A stretch of DNA of 46,192 nucleotides from Verrucomicrobiota bacterium (lineage in GTDB: Bacteria; Verrucomicrobiota; Verrucomicrobiia; Chthoniobacterales; UBA10450), in contig QHQA01000056.1 of assembly GCA_003219695.1 (NCBI GenBank), forward strand, positions 1-46,192, read 5' to 3'. Below, in pieces: positions 1-7,419 of the stretch. The position numbers and the translations under genes were made by a program. Within the stretch, counting starts at the first letter, position 1; every line of letters begins with the position of its first letter. The notes under the pieces are model-generated. The model had not been told where the DNA came from. It saw only the letters and a list, made by a program, of their open reading frames with translations, and ran no database searches.

Positions 1-1
1 A

Positions 2-589
2 ATCGGCAATCAAGGCGCGCCGCACGATGCCAACATCATCCGCTTAGGCGACCCGGCTACGCAGAGGAAAACCTTCATCGCCGGAATCAGCAGGACGGCG
101 GTGGCAGGTGGAGTTGCGGTTATGATCACCAACCAAGGCCAGCTTGGGGTAGCGACTTCGGCGGCCCGTTACAAAGAGAACATCCAGCCAATGGCTAAAT
201 CGAGTGAAGCGATCCTGTCACTTAAGCCAGTGACATTCCGTTACAAGAAGGAGTTAGATCCGGAAGCCATCCCGCAATTCGGGTTGGTGGCCGAAGACGT
301 GGCAAAGGTTGATCCTGATCTGGTAGCGCGGGATGACCAGGGCAAGCCCTACACCGTCCGCTACGACGCGGTGAACGCGATGTTGCTCAATGAACTTCTC
401 AAAGAGCATGGCATTGTGCAGGAACAAGGCCACAGGATTCACGAACTGGAAGCGACCATTGCTGAGTTAAAGTCAGCTATGATGCAACAGCAGAAGGGAA
501 TGAAAGCACTTGCTTCTGGCCTACAAAAAGTGAGTGCACAGCTTGAATTAAGCAACCCCACGCCGCAGATCGCCGCGGATAACCAGTAA
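2..589 (+). CDS. Tail fiber domain-containing protein, S74 chaperone domain (5' partial)
   Basis: The frame is open at the left edge, so only the C-terminal part is present. The first ~35 codons read as a repetitive stretch (IIRLGDPATQRKTFIAGI), typical of large verrucomicrobial surface proteins. Next comes an intramolecular chaperone (peptidase S74) domain: a Ser just ahead of ARYKENIQPM, then ILSLKPVTFRYKKE and QFGLVAEDV. In this family the Ser/Lys pair self-cleaves after the fibre has trimerised. The last ~70 residues are heptad-like and probably a trimeric coiled coil. In bacteria without phage genes such proteins are usually secreted or surface-anchored, and nothing else phage-like is present here. 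The start lies outside the window. Confidence 0.8.
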   Translation: MGNQGAPHDANIIRLGDPATQRKTFIAGISRTAVAGGVAVMITNQGQLGVATSAARYKENIQPMAKSSEAILSLKPVTFRYKKELDPEAIPQFGLVAEDVAKVDPDLVARDDQGKPYTVRYDAVNAMLLNELLKEHGIVQEQGHRIHELEATIAELKSAMMQQQKGMKALASGLQKVSAQLELSNPTPQIAADNQ

Positions 590-601
590 AACTGCATCGG
601 T

Positions 602-664
602 GTAGAGGCGCGTGGCGTCACCCGCAATCTCTGAAGTTTTGCGGCTGCGACAGCGCGCCTCTAC
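602..664. repeat. GTAG...CTAC inverted repeat between genes
   Basis: GTAGAGGCGCG at the left end is answered by CGCGCCTCTAC at the right end, about 40 nt apart. It sits just after the stop of the S74 protein and ahead of the OPT transporter. It could act as a transcription barrier, but no U-tract follows. Its ends resemble the other GTAG...CTAC elements of this window. Confidence 0.75.
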
Positions 665-699
665 ACCTTTCTCACGACCGCGCTAAGCTCTACTGCTTT

Positions 700-2754
700 T
701 TGATCGGCACCGTCTTGACCCCTCCGGCGACTCCAGACTATCCTCCGCTCTCGTCGCCCGGCGTTCATCAAGCAAATATGCGCAAGGAACTCACTATCCG
801 CGGCCTTATCATAGGCGTCGTCATCACGCTGGTGTTCACCGCGGCCAACGTGTACTTCGGTCTGAAGGCCGGACTCACTTTTTCCACGTCGATTCCGGCG
901 GCGGTAATTTCCATGGCGATCCTGCGCGGGTTCCGCGATGCGACCGTTCAGGAAAACAACATCGTGCAAACAGTCGCGTCAGCGGCGGGCACGCTGTCGT
1001 CGATCATTTTCGTGCTGCCGGGCCTGATCATGATTGGATGGTGGACTGGTTTTCCATTCTGGATCTCGTTCGCGATTTGCGGGTTGGGCGGGATTCTGGG
1101 TGTGATGTACTCGATCCCTCTACGCCGCGCGCTGGTGACGGGGTCCGACCTGCCGTATCCCGAAGGCGTGGCCTGCGCCGAGGTATTGAAGGTCGGCAGT
1201 GTCCGTGACGGCGCGCATGCATCGGATATCGAACACGGCCGGGCGGGTCTGCTTGCCGTCATTTGGGGATCGATTGTGTCCGCTGGATTCGCGGTGATCG
1301 TAGCGACGCAAATATTCGCTTCCGATGTGGCGCACACATTCCGGATCGGCAGGCGCGGCGCGGTGACCGGTTATGATTTCTCACTTTCCTTTGCGCTATT
1401 GGCCATTGGCCACTTGGTCGGCCTATCCGTGGGCATTGCCATGCTCATCGGCGCCGTGATCGGTTGGGGCTGGGGCGTGCCGCATTACTCAGCCCTGGCG
1501 GGCGACTTCACTACCGCCGCAGGCACGCTCGCGTTCAATACCTGGAGTCACAAAGTGCGTTTCGTTGGCGCCGGCGCGATTGGTGTTTCGGCAATCTGGA
1601 CATTGCTAAAACTCGTTAGGCCTGTTAGCAGCGGTCTCGCTGGAGCCATGGCCGCTTCGCGCGCGCGCAAAGCCGGCAAGGCCGACACGCTGCCAATCAC
1701 CGAGCGCGATATTCCCATCGGCATTGTCGGATTGGTCACGCTATTGTGTATGCTGCCAATTGCGTGGTTGCTCGGATATTTCGGCAATACGAGCGGTCTC
1801 GGTGCGCATGTAGCTACGCTCACCATCGGCGGCGTGGCCTACGTCGTGTTGATGAGCTTCTTTGTTTCCGCAGTCACAGGTTACATGGCCGGCTTGATCG
1901 GTTCCTCGAACAGTCCGCTTTCGGGAATTGGAATTTTGGTCGTGATTGGCGCGGCATTGCTCCTCGTGATTGGTGTAAAACCGTACGCCTCACCCGACGC
2001 GGGCAAGGCATTAATGGCGTTCGCACTTTTTACCACCGCGGTGATTTTCAACGTTGCCGCGATCGCGAACAATAATCTCCAGGACCTTAAAACCGGTCAG
2101 TTGGTCGATGCCACGCCGTGGAAACAGCAGGTCGCCCTCGTGATTGGCGTAGTCGCAGGCGCGTTTGTTATTCCGCCAGTGCTCGATCTGGTGAATCATG
2201 CTTACGGTTTCGTAGGCGCGCCGGGTGCCGAATCGCGTCCGAATCCGCTGCCTGCACCTCAGGCGGGGTTGATCTCGTCGCTGGCGCAAGGCGTCATCGC
2301 GGCTAATATCGATTGGAGTCTCATCCGGATCGGCGGATTGATCGGCGTCTGCATCATCCTGCTGGACGAGATCCTCGCGCGCACGACCCGGCACAGGCGT
2401 GTTCCTCCGCTCGCAGTAGGTCTTGGAATTTACCTGCCTACTCAAAGCACACTGATGATCGTGGTCGGAGCTGTCGCAGGCTGGTTCTTCGAGAGGCGCG
2501 CCGATCACACGGCCAGACCGCCAGCAGCGAAACAGCTTGGCGTTCTTCTCGCGTCGGGCTTAATCGTCGGCGAAAGCATTATCGGTGTGATTCTCTCCGC
2601 AATCGTCGTTTTTTCTGGCAAAGCGGCACCGCTCGCGCTCGTCGGTCGGGGATTTGAAACCGCAGGGATCATTATCGGTGGCAGCGTATTCGCAGTCACA
2701 GTGATCGTCCTCTATCGCTGGATTTTGCGCATGGCAACAGCAAGATCGACATGA
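700..2754 (+). CDS. OPT family oligopeptide transporter
   Basis: Integral membrane protein of 684 residues with about 14-16 hydrophobic segments. The N-terminal pattern ELTIRGLIIGVVITLVF then ANVYFGLKAG, and the segment SDLPYPEGVACAEVLK, are hallmarks of the bacterial OPT (YSL-like) family, which imports peptides or metal chelates by proton symport. Length fits the family (about 600-700). The TTG at 700 gives the longest form; an ATG at 778 (MRKELTIRG) starts nearer the conserved core and is a real alternative. The stop overlaps the ATG of the next gene by 4 nt (ATGA), so the two are probably translationally coupled. Substrate cannot be told. Confidence 0.88.
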   Translation: MIGTVLTPPATPDYPPLSSPGVHQANMRKELTIRGLIIGVVITLVFTAANVYFGLKAGLTFSTSIPAAVISMAILRGFRDATVQENNIVQTVASAAGTLSSIIFVLPGLIMIGWWTGFPFWISFAICGLGGILGVMYSIPLRRALVTGSDLPYPEGVACAEVLKVGSVRDGAHASDIEHGRAGLLAVIWGSIVSAGFAVIVATQIFASDVAHTFRIGRRGAVTGYDFSLSFALLAIGHLVGLSVGIAMLIGAVIGWGWGVPHYSALAGDFTTAAGTLAFNTWSHKVRFVGAGAIGVSAIWTLLKLVRPVSSGLAGAMAASRARKAGKADTLPITERDIPIGIVGLVTLLCMLPIAWLLGYFGNTSGLGAHVATLTIGGVAYVVLMSFFVSAVTGYMAGLIGSSNSPLSGIGILVVIGAALLLVIGVKPYASPDAGKALMAFALFTTAVIFNVAAIANNNLQDLKTGQLVDATPWKQQVALVIGVVAGAFVIPPVLDLVNHAYGFVGAPGAESRPNPLPAPQAGLISSLAQGVIAANIDWSLIRIGGLIGVCIILLDEILARTTRHRRVPPLAVGLGIYLPTQSTLMIVVGAVAGWFFERRADHTARPPAAKQLGVLLASGLIVGESIIGVILSAIVVFSGKAAPLALVGRGFETAGIIIGGSVFAVTVIVLYRWILRMATARST

Positions 2755-3560
2755 AACGAAAGTGGAATTGGCTGATCTTGATCGGGCTTCTGTTTGTCGT
2801 AGCTGGGTTCTCAATTGGCGGAGTTTTGCTCGTCGCAGGTCTCTTCCGAGCGTTTGGCAGACCCAGGCTTTATCACGGGAAAATTTTGGGTTCGATCTTC
2901 GTAGTTCTCAGCGCGCTCATGATTGCATTCTTTTGCTACGCTTTTTTCTACGGATTGCGCCAGGTGCCCGCTTCGACTGCAGCGCCGCATGTCGGAGAAA
3001 AAGCTCCGGAGTTCACGTTGCCCGATCAAAATGAAAAGCCAGTCACGTTGGCGGCTTTGCTCTCCGGCTCCAAAGCCGTCGTCCTGATTTTCTATCGCGG
3101 ATTTTGGTGAGCGCTCTGCAACTCCGAGTTGCGGAGTTTTCAGCAACGGCTTTCGGATTTTAACGCGCGTGGGATCCGCGTCATGGGCATCAGCGTTGAT
3201 CCGCCTGAGATTAACCGGCGCCAATCGCAAAAGCTCGGGTACGCTTTCCCGCTGCTCTCCGATCGCAAAGCGGAAGTCATTCGCCGTTATGATGTATTGC
3301 ACCCCGGCGCGGGACCGAAAGGAGCGGACATCGCGCGGCCGGCAGAGTTTCTGATTGATTCCAGCGGCGTGAATCGAGCCTGCCGGGCGATGATTGACGG
3401 CGCTCCCCCGAATCAATACGTTGAGCGCGCGTGCATCCGGAACTGGAACAACTGCTCGTTCTCCAAGATCGGCAACAAAAGATCAAACAGATTCAGACCG
3501 AGATCCAAACGCTGCCGTTGCAACGCAACCACCTCGAATCGCAGTTGGCCGGAAGCGTAG
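2751..3560 (+). CDS. Membrane-anchored peroxiredoxin-like protein with in-frame TGA at the active-site Cys; candidate selenoprotein
   Basis: The frame runs from ATG 2751 through a single TGA (3108-3110) and stays open to 3560. Residues 7-33 and 44-67 are two membrane helices. A redoxin domain follows (VGEKAPEFTLPD, VVLIFYRGFW), then TGA, then ALCNSELRSFQ and VMGISVDPPE, PAEFLIDSSG. In AhpC/TSA-like proteins FYRGxW is followed by CxxC; here the first Cys codon is TGA and the second is TGC, giving UALC with U at residue 120. UxxC redoxin selenoproteins are known in bacteria. A 10-bp hairpin begins 3 nt after the TGA. The 3' part overlaps the next gene by 130 nt and loses recognisable redoxin sequence after about 3370, so the true C-terminus is uncertain. 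Alternatives: nonsense pseudogene or sequencing error. ATGA overlap with the OPT gene. Confidence 0.7.
3114..3136 (+). promoter_or_regulatory. SECIS-like hairpin just after the TGA
   Basis: CTCTGCAACT pairs with AGTTGCGGAG (one T-G wobble) around a CCG triloop, so ten consecutive pairs start 3 nt after the TGA. Bacterial SECIS elements lie inside the coding region directly after the UGA, so position and stability fit. The loop is about 13 nt from the TGA, at or just below the usual spacing, and lacks the G often seen at the start of the loop. Function is inferred. Confidence 0.45.
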
Positions 3561-4132
3561 CGGGCGTCGAGGCCCTAAAACAAAAGGCGCGCCAGCTTGA
3601 GGTGGAGCGCAAGAAATTGGAGCTGGATGTAGGCACGCGCACCGAGACGATTTCGCGGCTCAAAACGCAGCAGTATCAGACCCGGAAAAACGATGAGTTT
3701 CAGGCGATCGGTCACGAGATTGATCGGTACGAAAATGAAATCCGCAAACTGGAAGATCAGGAGCTCGAACTCATGATCGAGGCTGACAAGTTCAAAGGTG
3801 AAATCGGCGCGGCGGAGGAAAAAGCGCGGGCAACAAAGGAATCGGTTTCGCGGCAGTTGAACGATCTCGAAGCGAAATCAAAAGCGCTGGAGAGTCAGCA
3901 GCAGGAGCTGGCAAAGGAGCGCGAAGCGCTCGCCAGCCAGATTGACGACGATTTGCTTAACCGGTTCGAACGTCTTTTCAACAGCAAAGGCGACGCGGCG
4001 GTCGTCGCAATCGAGCATGGCGTTTGCACCGGCTGCCACATGAAAGTGACAACTGCCACTGCGTCACGAGTCAGGGCGGGAAAAGAGATCGTGAGCTGCG
4101 AAAACTGCGGGCGGATTCTGTATGAAGGGTAG
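3431..4132 (+). CDS. CdsZ-like coiled-coil protein with C4 zinc ribbon
   Basis: 233 residues. The start is GTG 3431 because HPELEQLLVLQDRQ matches the family N-terminus. Residues ~10-190 form a long charged coiled coil (NDEFQAIGHEIDRYENEIRKLED-type heptads). The C-terminus carries the zinc ribbon CTGCHMKV then CENCGRILYEG, four cysteines in two CxxC pairs. The family (COG1579) includes CdsZ of Chlamydia, a zinc-ribbon protein involved in rRNA processing and growth control; a nucleic-acid-associated role is likely but not shown here. It overlaps the end of the redoxin frame. Its TAG stop is formed by the left end of a palindromic repeat. Confidence 0.85.
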   Translation: MHPELEQLLVLQDRQQKIKQIQTEIQTLPLQRNHLESQLAGSVAGVEALKQKARQLEVERKKLELDVGTRTETISRLKTQQYQTRKNDEFQAIGHEIDRYENEIRKLEDQELELMIEADKFKGEIGAAEEKARATKESVSRQLNDLEAKSKALESQQQELAKEREALASQIDDDLLNRFERLFNSKGDAAVVAIEHGVCTGCHMKVTTATASRVRAGKEIVSCENCGRILYEG

Positions 4133-4174
4133 GGACAGACCGCCGGGCCGTCCGGCTCGGCGAGCGCGCCCTAC
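4129..4174. repeat. GTAGGG...CCTAC palindromic repeat at a gene end
   Basis: GTAGGG at the left and CCCTAC at the right enclose a G/C-rich core with smaller inverted pieces. It lies between the convergent cdsZ-like gene and ychF, and its first bases make the cdsZ-like stop codon (TAG 4130-4132). It may work as a bidirectional terminator. Confidence 0.7.
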
Positions 4175-4177
4175 CAA

Positions 4178-5353
4178 TTACACGTTGAAGCGAAAGAAGA
4201 TAACGTCGCCGTCCTGCACTTCGTACTCTTTGCCCTCCAGTCGCAGTTTGCCAGCTTCACGAGCTCTCGCGAAAGAACCGAGCGCGGCGAGGTCGTCGTA
4301 ATGAATTGTTTCCGCCGCAATAAAACCGCGCTCGAAATCAGAATGGACCGCTCCGGCAGCGGCGGGCGCCTTGTCGCCCGCGTGAATGGTCCAGGCGCGC
4401 GTCTCCTTCTCACCGGTGGTAAAAAACGTGCGCAGACCGAGCAGATGATATGCAGCGCGAATGAGCGCGTGCACTCCGCTATCTTCCACGCCGAGACCAC
4501 GCAGATATTCCAGGGCTTCCTGCTCGCTCAGATCGACAAGCTCACTCTCGATCTGCGCACTGATCACGATGGCTTCCGTGGCGAAATGATGGCGCGCGTA
4601 GTCCTGAACAGTGCGAACCCATCGAGCGGGGTTGTAGCCGGGGGCGTTGACCCCGGCGCCTGCGAGATTGCCTGGCTCAATGCCGCCGCGTTCAGCGCCC
4701 GCGGCTACGGTCGCCAAATCTGTCTCCGCCACGTTGCAGGCAAAGATTGTTGGTTTTGATGTGAGCAGAAAAAATCCGTGCGCGATTGCTTTTTCTTCCG
4801 GCGTTAATTCGGCGGTGATCGCTGGCTTTCCGGCGTCGAGATGCGCGCTGAGTTTTTCGACGATCGCGTTTTCGATCTTTGCCGCTTTTTCGCCAGCGTG
4901 CAGTTGCTTTTGTAATCGGTCGCGTCGCCTCTGCAATGAGGCCAGATCAGCGAGGAGCAGCTCAGTATTGATTACTTCAATGTCGCGGATAGGATCAATG
5001 GTCGCGCTGACATGGTGCACATTGCTGTCTTCGAAACAGCGCACCACCTGCACGATCGCGTCCACTTCGCGAATGTGATGCAGAAACTGGTTGCCCAGCC
5101 CTTCGCCCGCGCTCGCGCCTTTGACCAGCCCGGCGATATCCACAAACTCAATCGCGGTCGGCGTGATTTTTTTCGAATGCGAAATTTTGGCAATTTTTTC
5201 CAGGCGCGGGTCAGGGACGGTTACCACACCCACGTTTGGATCGATCGTGCAGAACGGATAATTTTCTGCCGGCGCCTTGTGCGTGCGCGTGACCGCATTG
5301 AAAAGCGTCGATTTTCCAACATTCGGCAGCCCGACAATTCCAGCGCTGAGCAT
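4178..5353 (-). CDS. ychF: Redox-regulated ATPase YchF (Obg family)
   Basis: 391 residues from ATG 5353; upstream in-frame codons are repeat-derived and do not match the family, which starts [15 protein letters not shown] as here. Visible motifs: P-loop GLPNVGKST, switch region with [10 protein letters not shown] (DxxG), [16 protein letters not shown], and a C-terminal TGS domain ([35 protein letters not shown]). YchF binds ribosomes and hydrolyses ATP; it acts in the cytosol on stress responses and translation. About 25 residues ([15 protein letters not shown] onward to NAPGYN) between NVAETDL and [10 protein letters not shown] are not expected in the family and are coded by a palindromic repeat. 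Confidence 0.95.
   Translation of the reverse strand: MLSAGIVGLPNVGKSTLFNAVTRTHKAPAENYPFCTIDPNVGVVTVPDPRLEKIAKISHSKKITPTAIEFVDIAGLVKGASAGEGLGNQFLHHIREVDAIVQVVRCFEDSNVHHVSATIDPIRDIEVINTELLLADLASLQRRRDRLQKQLHAGEKAAKIENAIVEKLSAHLDAGKPAITAELTPEEKAIAHGFFLLTSKPTIFACNVAETDLATVAAGAERGGIEPGNLAGAGVNAPGYNPARWVRTVQDYARHHFATEAIVISAQIESELVDLSEQEALEYLRGLGVEDSGVHALIRAAYHLLGLRTFFTTGEKETRAWTIHAGDKAPAAAGAVHSDFERGFIAAETIHYDDLAALGSFARAREAGKLRLEGKEYEVQDGDVIFFRFNV
4634..4708. repeat. GTAGCCGGGGG...CGGCTAC element inside ychF
   Basis: The left end GTAGCCGGGGGCGTTGACCC can fold by itself (CCGGGG with CCCCGG); the right end CGCCCGCGGCTAC mirrors it. The element is 75 bp, a multiple of three, and is read through in the minus-strand ychF frame without a stop. 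A close relative of almost the same size lies at 42924-43000 inside the dehydrogenase fusion. Confidence 0.85.
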
Positions 5354-5361
5354 GGCGCAAT

Positions 5362-5441
5362 GTAGCGCGAGCATCCCGTTCGCCACAGGACGAATCCGCG
5401 GTGGCGGACTTGCGCCGGAGAAATCGCAAGCGAGGAGCTAG
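5362..5441. repeat. Repeat-rich spacer upstream of ychF
   Basis: Contains GTAGCGCGAGCA followed by CGTTCGCCAC and GTGGCGGACTTGCGC, and then CGCAAGCGAGGAGCTAG. The CGTTCGCCAC/GTGGCG motif recurs at 24090-24122 and inside batB/C at 32338-32376. No gene is seen here. Confidence 0.5.
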
Positions 5442-5462
5442 AATGTCTTGATTACTAAAAAA

Positions 5463-5536
5463 TCGGGCCGGCGGGATTTGAACCCGCGACCTCTTGAACC
5501 CCATTCAAGCGCACTACCAAGCTGTGCTACGGCCCG
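5463..5536 (-). tRNA. tRNA-Pro (GGG anticodon)
   Basis: The minus strand folds as a full cloverleaf: acceptor stem CGGGCCG/CGGCCCG, D arm with GCAC...GTGC, anticodon stem CTTGA/TCAAG with loop ATGGGGT (anticodon GGG), T arm GCGGG TTCAAAT CCCGC and discriminator A. CCA is not encoded. It lies between ychF (same strand) and a plus-strand hypothetical gene. Confidence 0.95.
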
Positions 5537-5673
5537 GCTTGTTGCAAACTATCTACTCATTGCAACGAAATCGCCAGAGCTGAAAGTGTATCGGTCGCGC
5601 TTGACGGAAATTGAACACACAATCCGAATCAAACGGCTTGGTTCAGACATCGCGATCTGTCGCCGCGGCGACC

Positions 5674-5699
5674 GTACTACCGAGCTGTGCTACGGCCCG
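5674..5699 (-). pseudogene. Truncated tRNA-Pro copy (5' half)
   Basis: 26 nt match the 5' acceptor strand and D arm of the tRNA-Pro gene at 5511-5536 with two differences. After that the sequence diverges, with no anticodon or T arm. It is in the same orientation, about 140 nt from the intact gene. It looks like the remnant of a duplication or an insertion next to the tRNA. Confidence 0.75.
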
Positions 5700-5820
5700 C
5701 CAAAGCGAATACTCTTTGCCACTTCCGGGTTTGAGGGCAAACATTTCCGTCGGTGTGACGAATACGATCAGTCTAAAACACGCGTGTGTCCGTTTCACCT
5801 GCTTCGTAATCGTTCTCTGT

Positions 5821-6282
5821 GTGACCGATGCTTTCGCGCAGTCGCATGAGACCATCAGGTTGAACGAAAATGCGTTCGCCTTTGCCGAGCAACTCGTCGG
5901 AGAAGGACACTGCATCGCGGACGGCAAAGGCGCGTGGAGCGTGCATCGGCCTTCCGCAGACGAAGAGAATGAGTTTATTCGCCTCCACGGCTTCGGCGAA
6001 TATGCGAAATGGCATCTCGGTATCGACTCTCGCTTTCCTGAGAATACAAAGCGCAGATACAAATTTCCGTACGGCGATTTCAAAGATGTTCACCGGTGCG
6101 GGTTACTCGCAGTAAAAGCCAGAGCTCGCCAATATGGGTACAACCAAATCGAAAACGCAGCGGCAGAACTGGAACGGAGGCTGAAACCTAAGCCACAGAT
6201 TAACACGCGCCTCCGCGAGAAAGCTACTGCGACGCAGGCAGATTTTCACAGATTCAGAATTCATCTTTCGTCATGTATGTAA
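5821..6282 (+). CDS. Conserved small protein of unknown function
   Basis: The core contains TIRLNENAFAFAEQL, ENEFIRLHGFGEYAKWHLGI, RYKFPYGDFKDVHRCGLL and YGYNQIENAAAELE. This is a family of roughly 90-100 residues that I recall from many soil bacteria without a known function; HxGI, KFPYGDF and HRCG are its conserved blocks. The start is uncertain: the frame is open from ATG 5611, but that part runs over the truncated tRNA copy. GTG 5821 is the nearest start to the conserved core. Codons just upstream (about 5794-5840) read like a signal peptide (FVIVLCVTDAFAQS), which could be chance or a real export signal. The last ~30 residues extend past the family core. Confidence 0.65.
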   Translation: MTDAFAQSHETIRLNENAFAFAEQLVGEGHCIADGKGAWSVHRPSADEENEFIRLHGFGEYAKWHLGIDSRFPENTKRRYKFPYGDFKDVHRCGLLAVKARARQYGYNQIENAAAELERRLKPKPQINTRLREKATATQADFHRFRIHLSSCM

Positions 6283-6320
6283 ATCTGGAGCGCTGAGTCT
6301 GACCCGTGTCGGAGCGGTGC

Positions 6321-6420
6321 GAAAGCGGCGGAACACCGCCGCACTCCAAGACGCAAGCTTCTGTTGGACGCGGAAGTTGCGGCCACGTTTTGGAGTGCGG
6401 CAGTGCTCTGCCGCTTTTTT
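6321..6420. repeat. 100-bp inverted repeat, terminator-like
   Basis: GCGGCGGAACACCGCCGCAC followed by TCCAA at the left is mirrored by TTGGAGTGCGGCAGTGCTC and TGCCGC at the right, each arm also folding on itself, and the right arm ends in a T run (CCGCTTTTTT). It lies between the convergent hypothetical gene and the deacetylase gene and probably stops transcription from one or both sides. Confidence 0.7.
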
Positions 6421-6473
6421 GATTTTAGGTGTTTTACAAGTTCGATGAGGCGCAAACGAACTATCTGCTCGCG

Positions 6474-7376
6474 CTAGCTCTGCCAGGCCGTTAAAAATGC
6501 ATCGACCAACTCTGGCAACTCCTCGCTGTAACCGCCTTCGAGAATCGCCGCGACTGGAATGTCGATCTTGCTTAACCACTGACCGAATTCCGCAAAATCA
6601 TCGCGCTCGAGAGTCAATTGCAGCAGCGGATCGCGCGCATAGGCGTCGAACCCTGCCGACACGAGAAGCAGATCGGGTTCGAACGCGATCAGTTTTTCCA
6701 GTGCTTGGTTCGCAACCTGCATATGGTCCCTGCGCGGCGTGAAAGGAACAATCTGGTAATTGTCAATGTTTGCGAAGGATTTCGCCCCCGTTCCGGGATA
6801 GGCAGGAAATTGATGAACCGACGCGAATCGAATTCTGTCATTATGCGCGACGATCGCCTCCGTTCCGTTGCCGTGATGCCCATCAAAATCCCAAATCGCG
6901 ACGCGTTCCGCTGTAGCCGGGGTCGATGCCCCCGGCAGGCCGGCATCACCGATGCCGGCTACAGCCAGCACATCAAGTGCAGCGATGGCAACGTTGCTAA
7001 AATAGCAGAAGCCCATCGCGCGTTCTCGCGTGGCATGATGTCCGGGCGGTCGCATCAGGCTGAAGGCCGGTTCGCCGCGTAACGCCGCGCGCGCCACTTC
7101 AAGCGCCGCGCTCGCCGATTGCCGCGCATGCATCTTAATGTTGGGATAAGATGGCGTGTCGAGATCAAAATCCTCATGTGCATTGACGATGCGTTTGATG
7201 TGCTGGCGCGAATGTGCGCGCAGCAATTCTTCATCCGTTGCAGCGGCGGGCTTGCGCCATTCCCAATCGGGATGCCGATCTTTTAAAAGGGGCGCGGTGC
7301 GAGCGATGCGCTCCGGTCGCTCCGGATGGCCGGGGCTTGAATATTCGAGACAGCTTGGGTCGTAAAAAATCGTCAT
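6474..7376 (-). CDS. Histone deacetylase family hydrolase (acetoin utilisation/HDAC-like)
   Basis: 300 residues from ATG 7376 (MTIFYDPSCLEYSSPGHPER); longer upstream frame overlaps the divergent glycosyltransferase promoter and is not conserved. Motifs of the Zn-dependent arginase/deacetylase fold: RPPGHHATRERAMGFCYFSN, WDFDGHHGNGTEAI (Asp and His metal ligands), HQFPAYPGTG, SAGFDAYARDPL (second metal Asp) and EGGYSEEL. Likely deacetylates an acetyl-lysine, acetylpolyamine or similar substrate in the cytosol. About 18 residues between NVAIAALD and ERVAIWDFDG (VAGIGDAGLPGASTPATA) come from an in-frame palindromic repeat, directly ahead of the metal-binding strand. Divergent from the GT2 gene with a 43-nt gap. 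Confidence 0.9.
   Translation of the reverse strand: MTIFYDPSCLEYSSPGHPERPERIARTAPLLKDRHPDWEWRKPAAATDEELLRAHSRQHIKRIVNAHEDFDLDTPSYPNIKMHARQSASAALEVARAALRGEPAFSLMRPPGHHATRERAMGFCYFSNVAIAALDVLAVAGIGDAGLPGASTPATAERVAIWDFDGHHGNGTEAIVAHNDRIRFASVHQFPAYPGTGAKSFANIDNYQIVPFTPRRDHMQVANQALEKLIAFEPDLLLVSAGFDAYARDPLLQLTLERDDFAEFGQWLSKIDIPVAAILEGGYSEELPELVDAFLTAWQS
6911..6964. repeat. GTAGCCGGGG...CCGGCTAC element inside the deacetylase gene
   Basis: Two back-to-back hairpins (CCGGGG...CCCCGG and GCCGGCATC...GATGCCGGC) with GTAGCCGG/CCGGCTAC ends. Read on the minus strand it codes for about 18 Gly/Ala-rich residues without a stop. Confidence 0.85.
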
Positions 7377-7419
7377 CAAGGTTGCAAGGCAGCGATCCAA
7401 CGCATATTCGACTACGACG

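Noticed and set aside
2-589. Left edge as part of a prophage because of the tail-fibre annotation
   Set aside because: Only the S74 chaperone domain supports it; no phage structural or replication genes are present, and such proteins are common chromosomal surface proteins in this group.
5448-5849. Open frame across tRNA-Pro and its half copy
   Set aside because: It runs through the tRNA gene and has no protein-like features.
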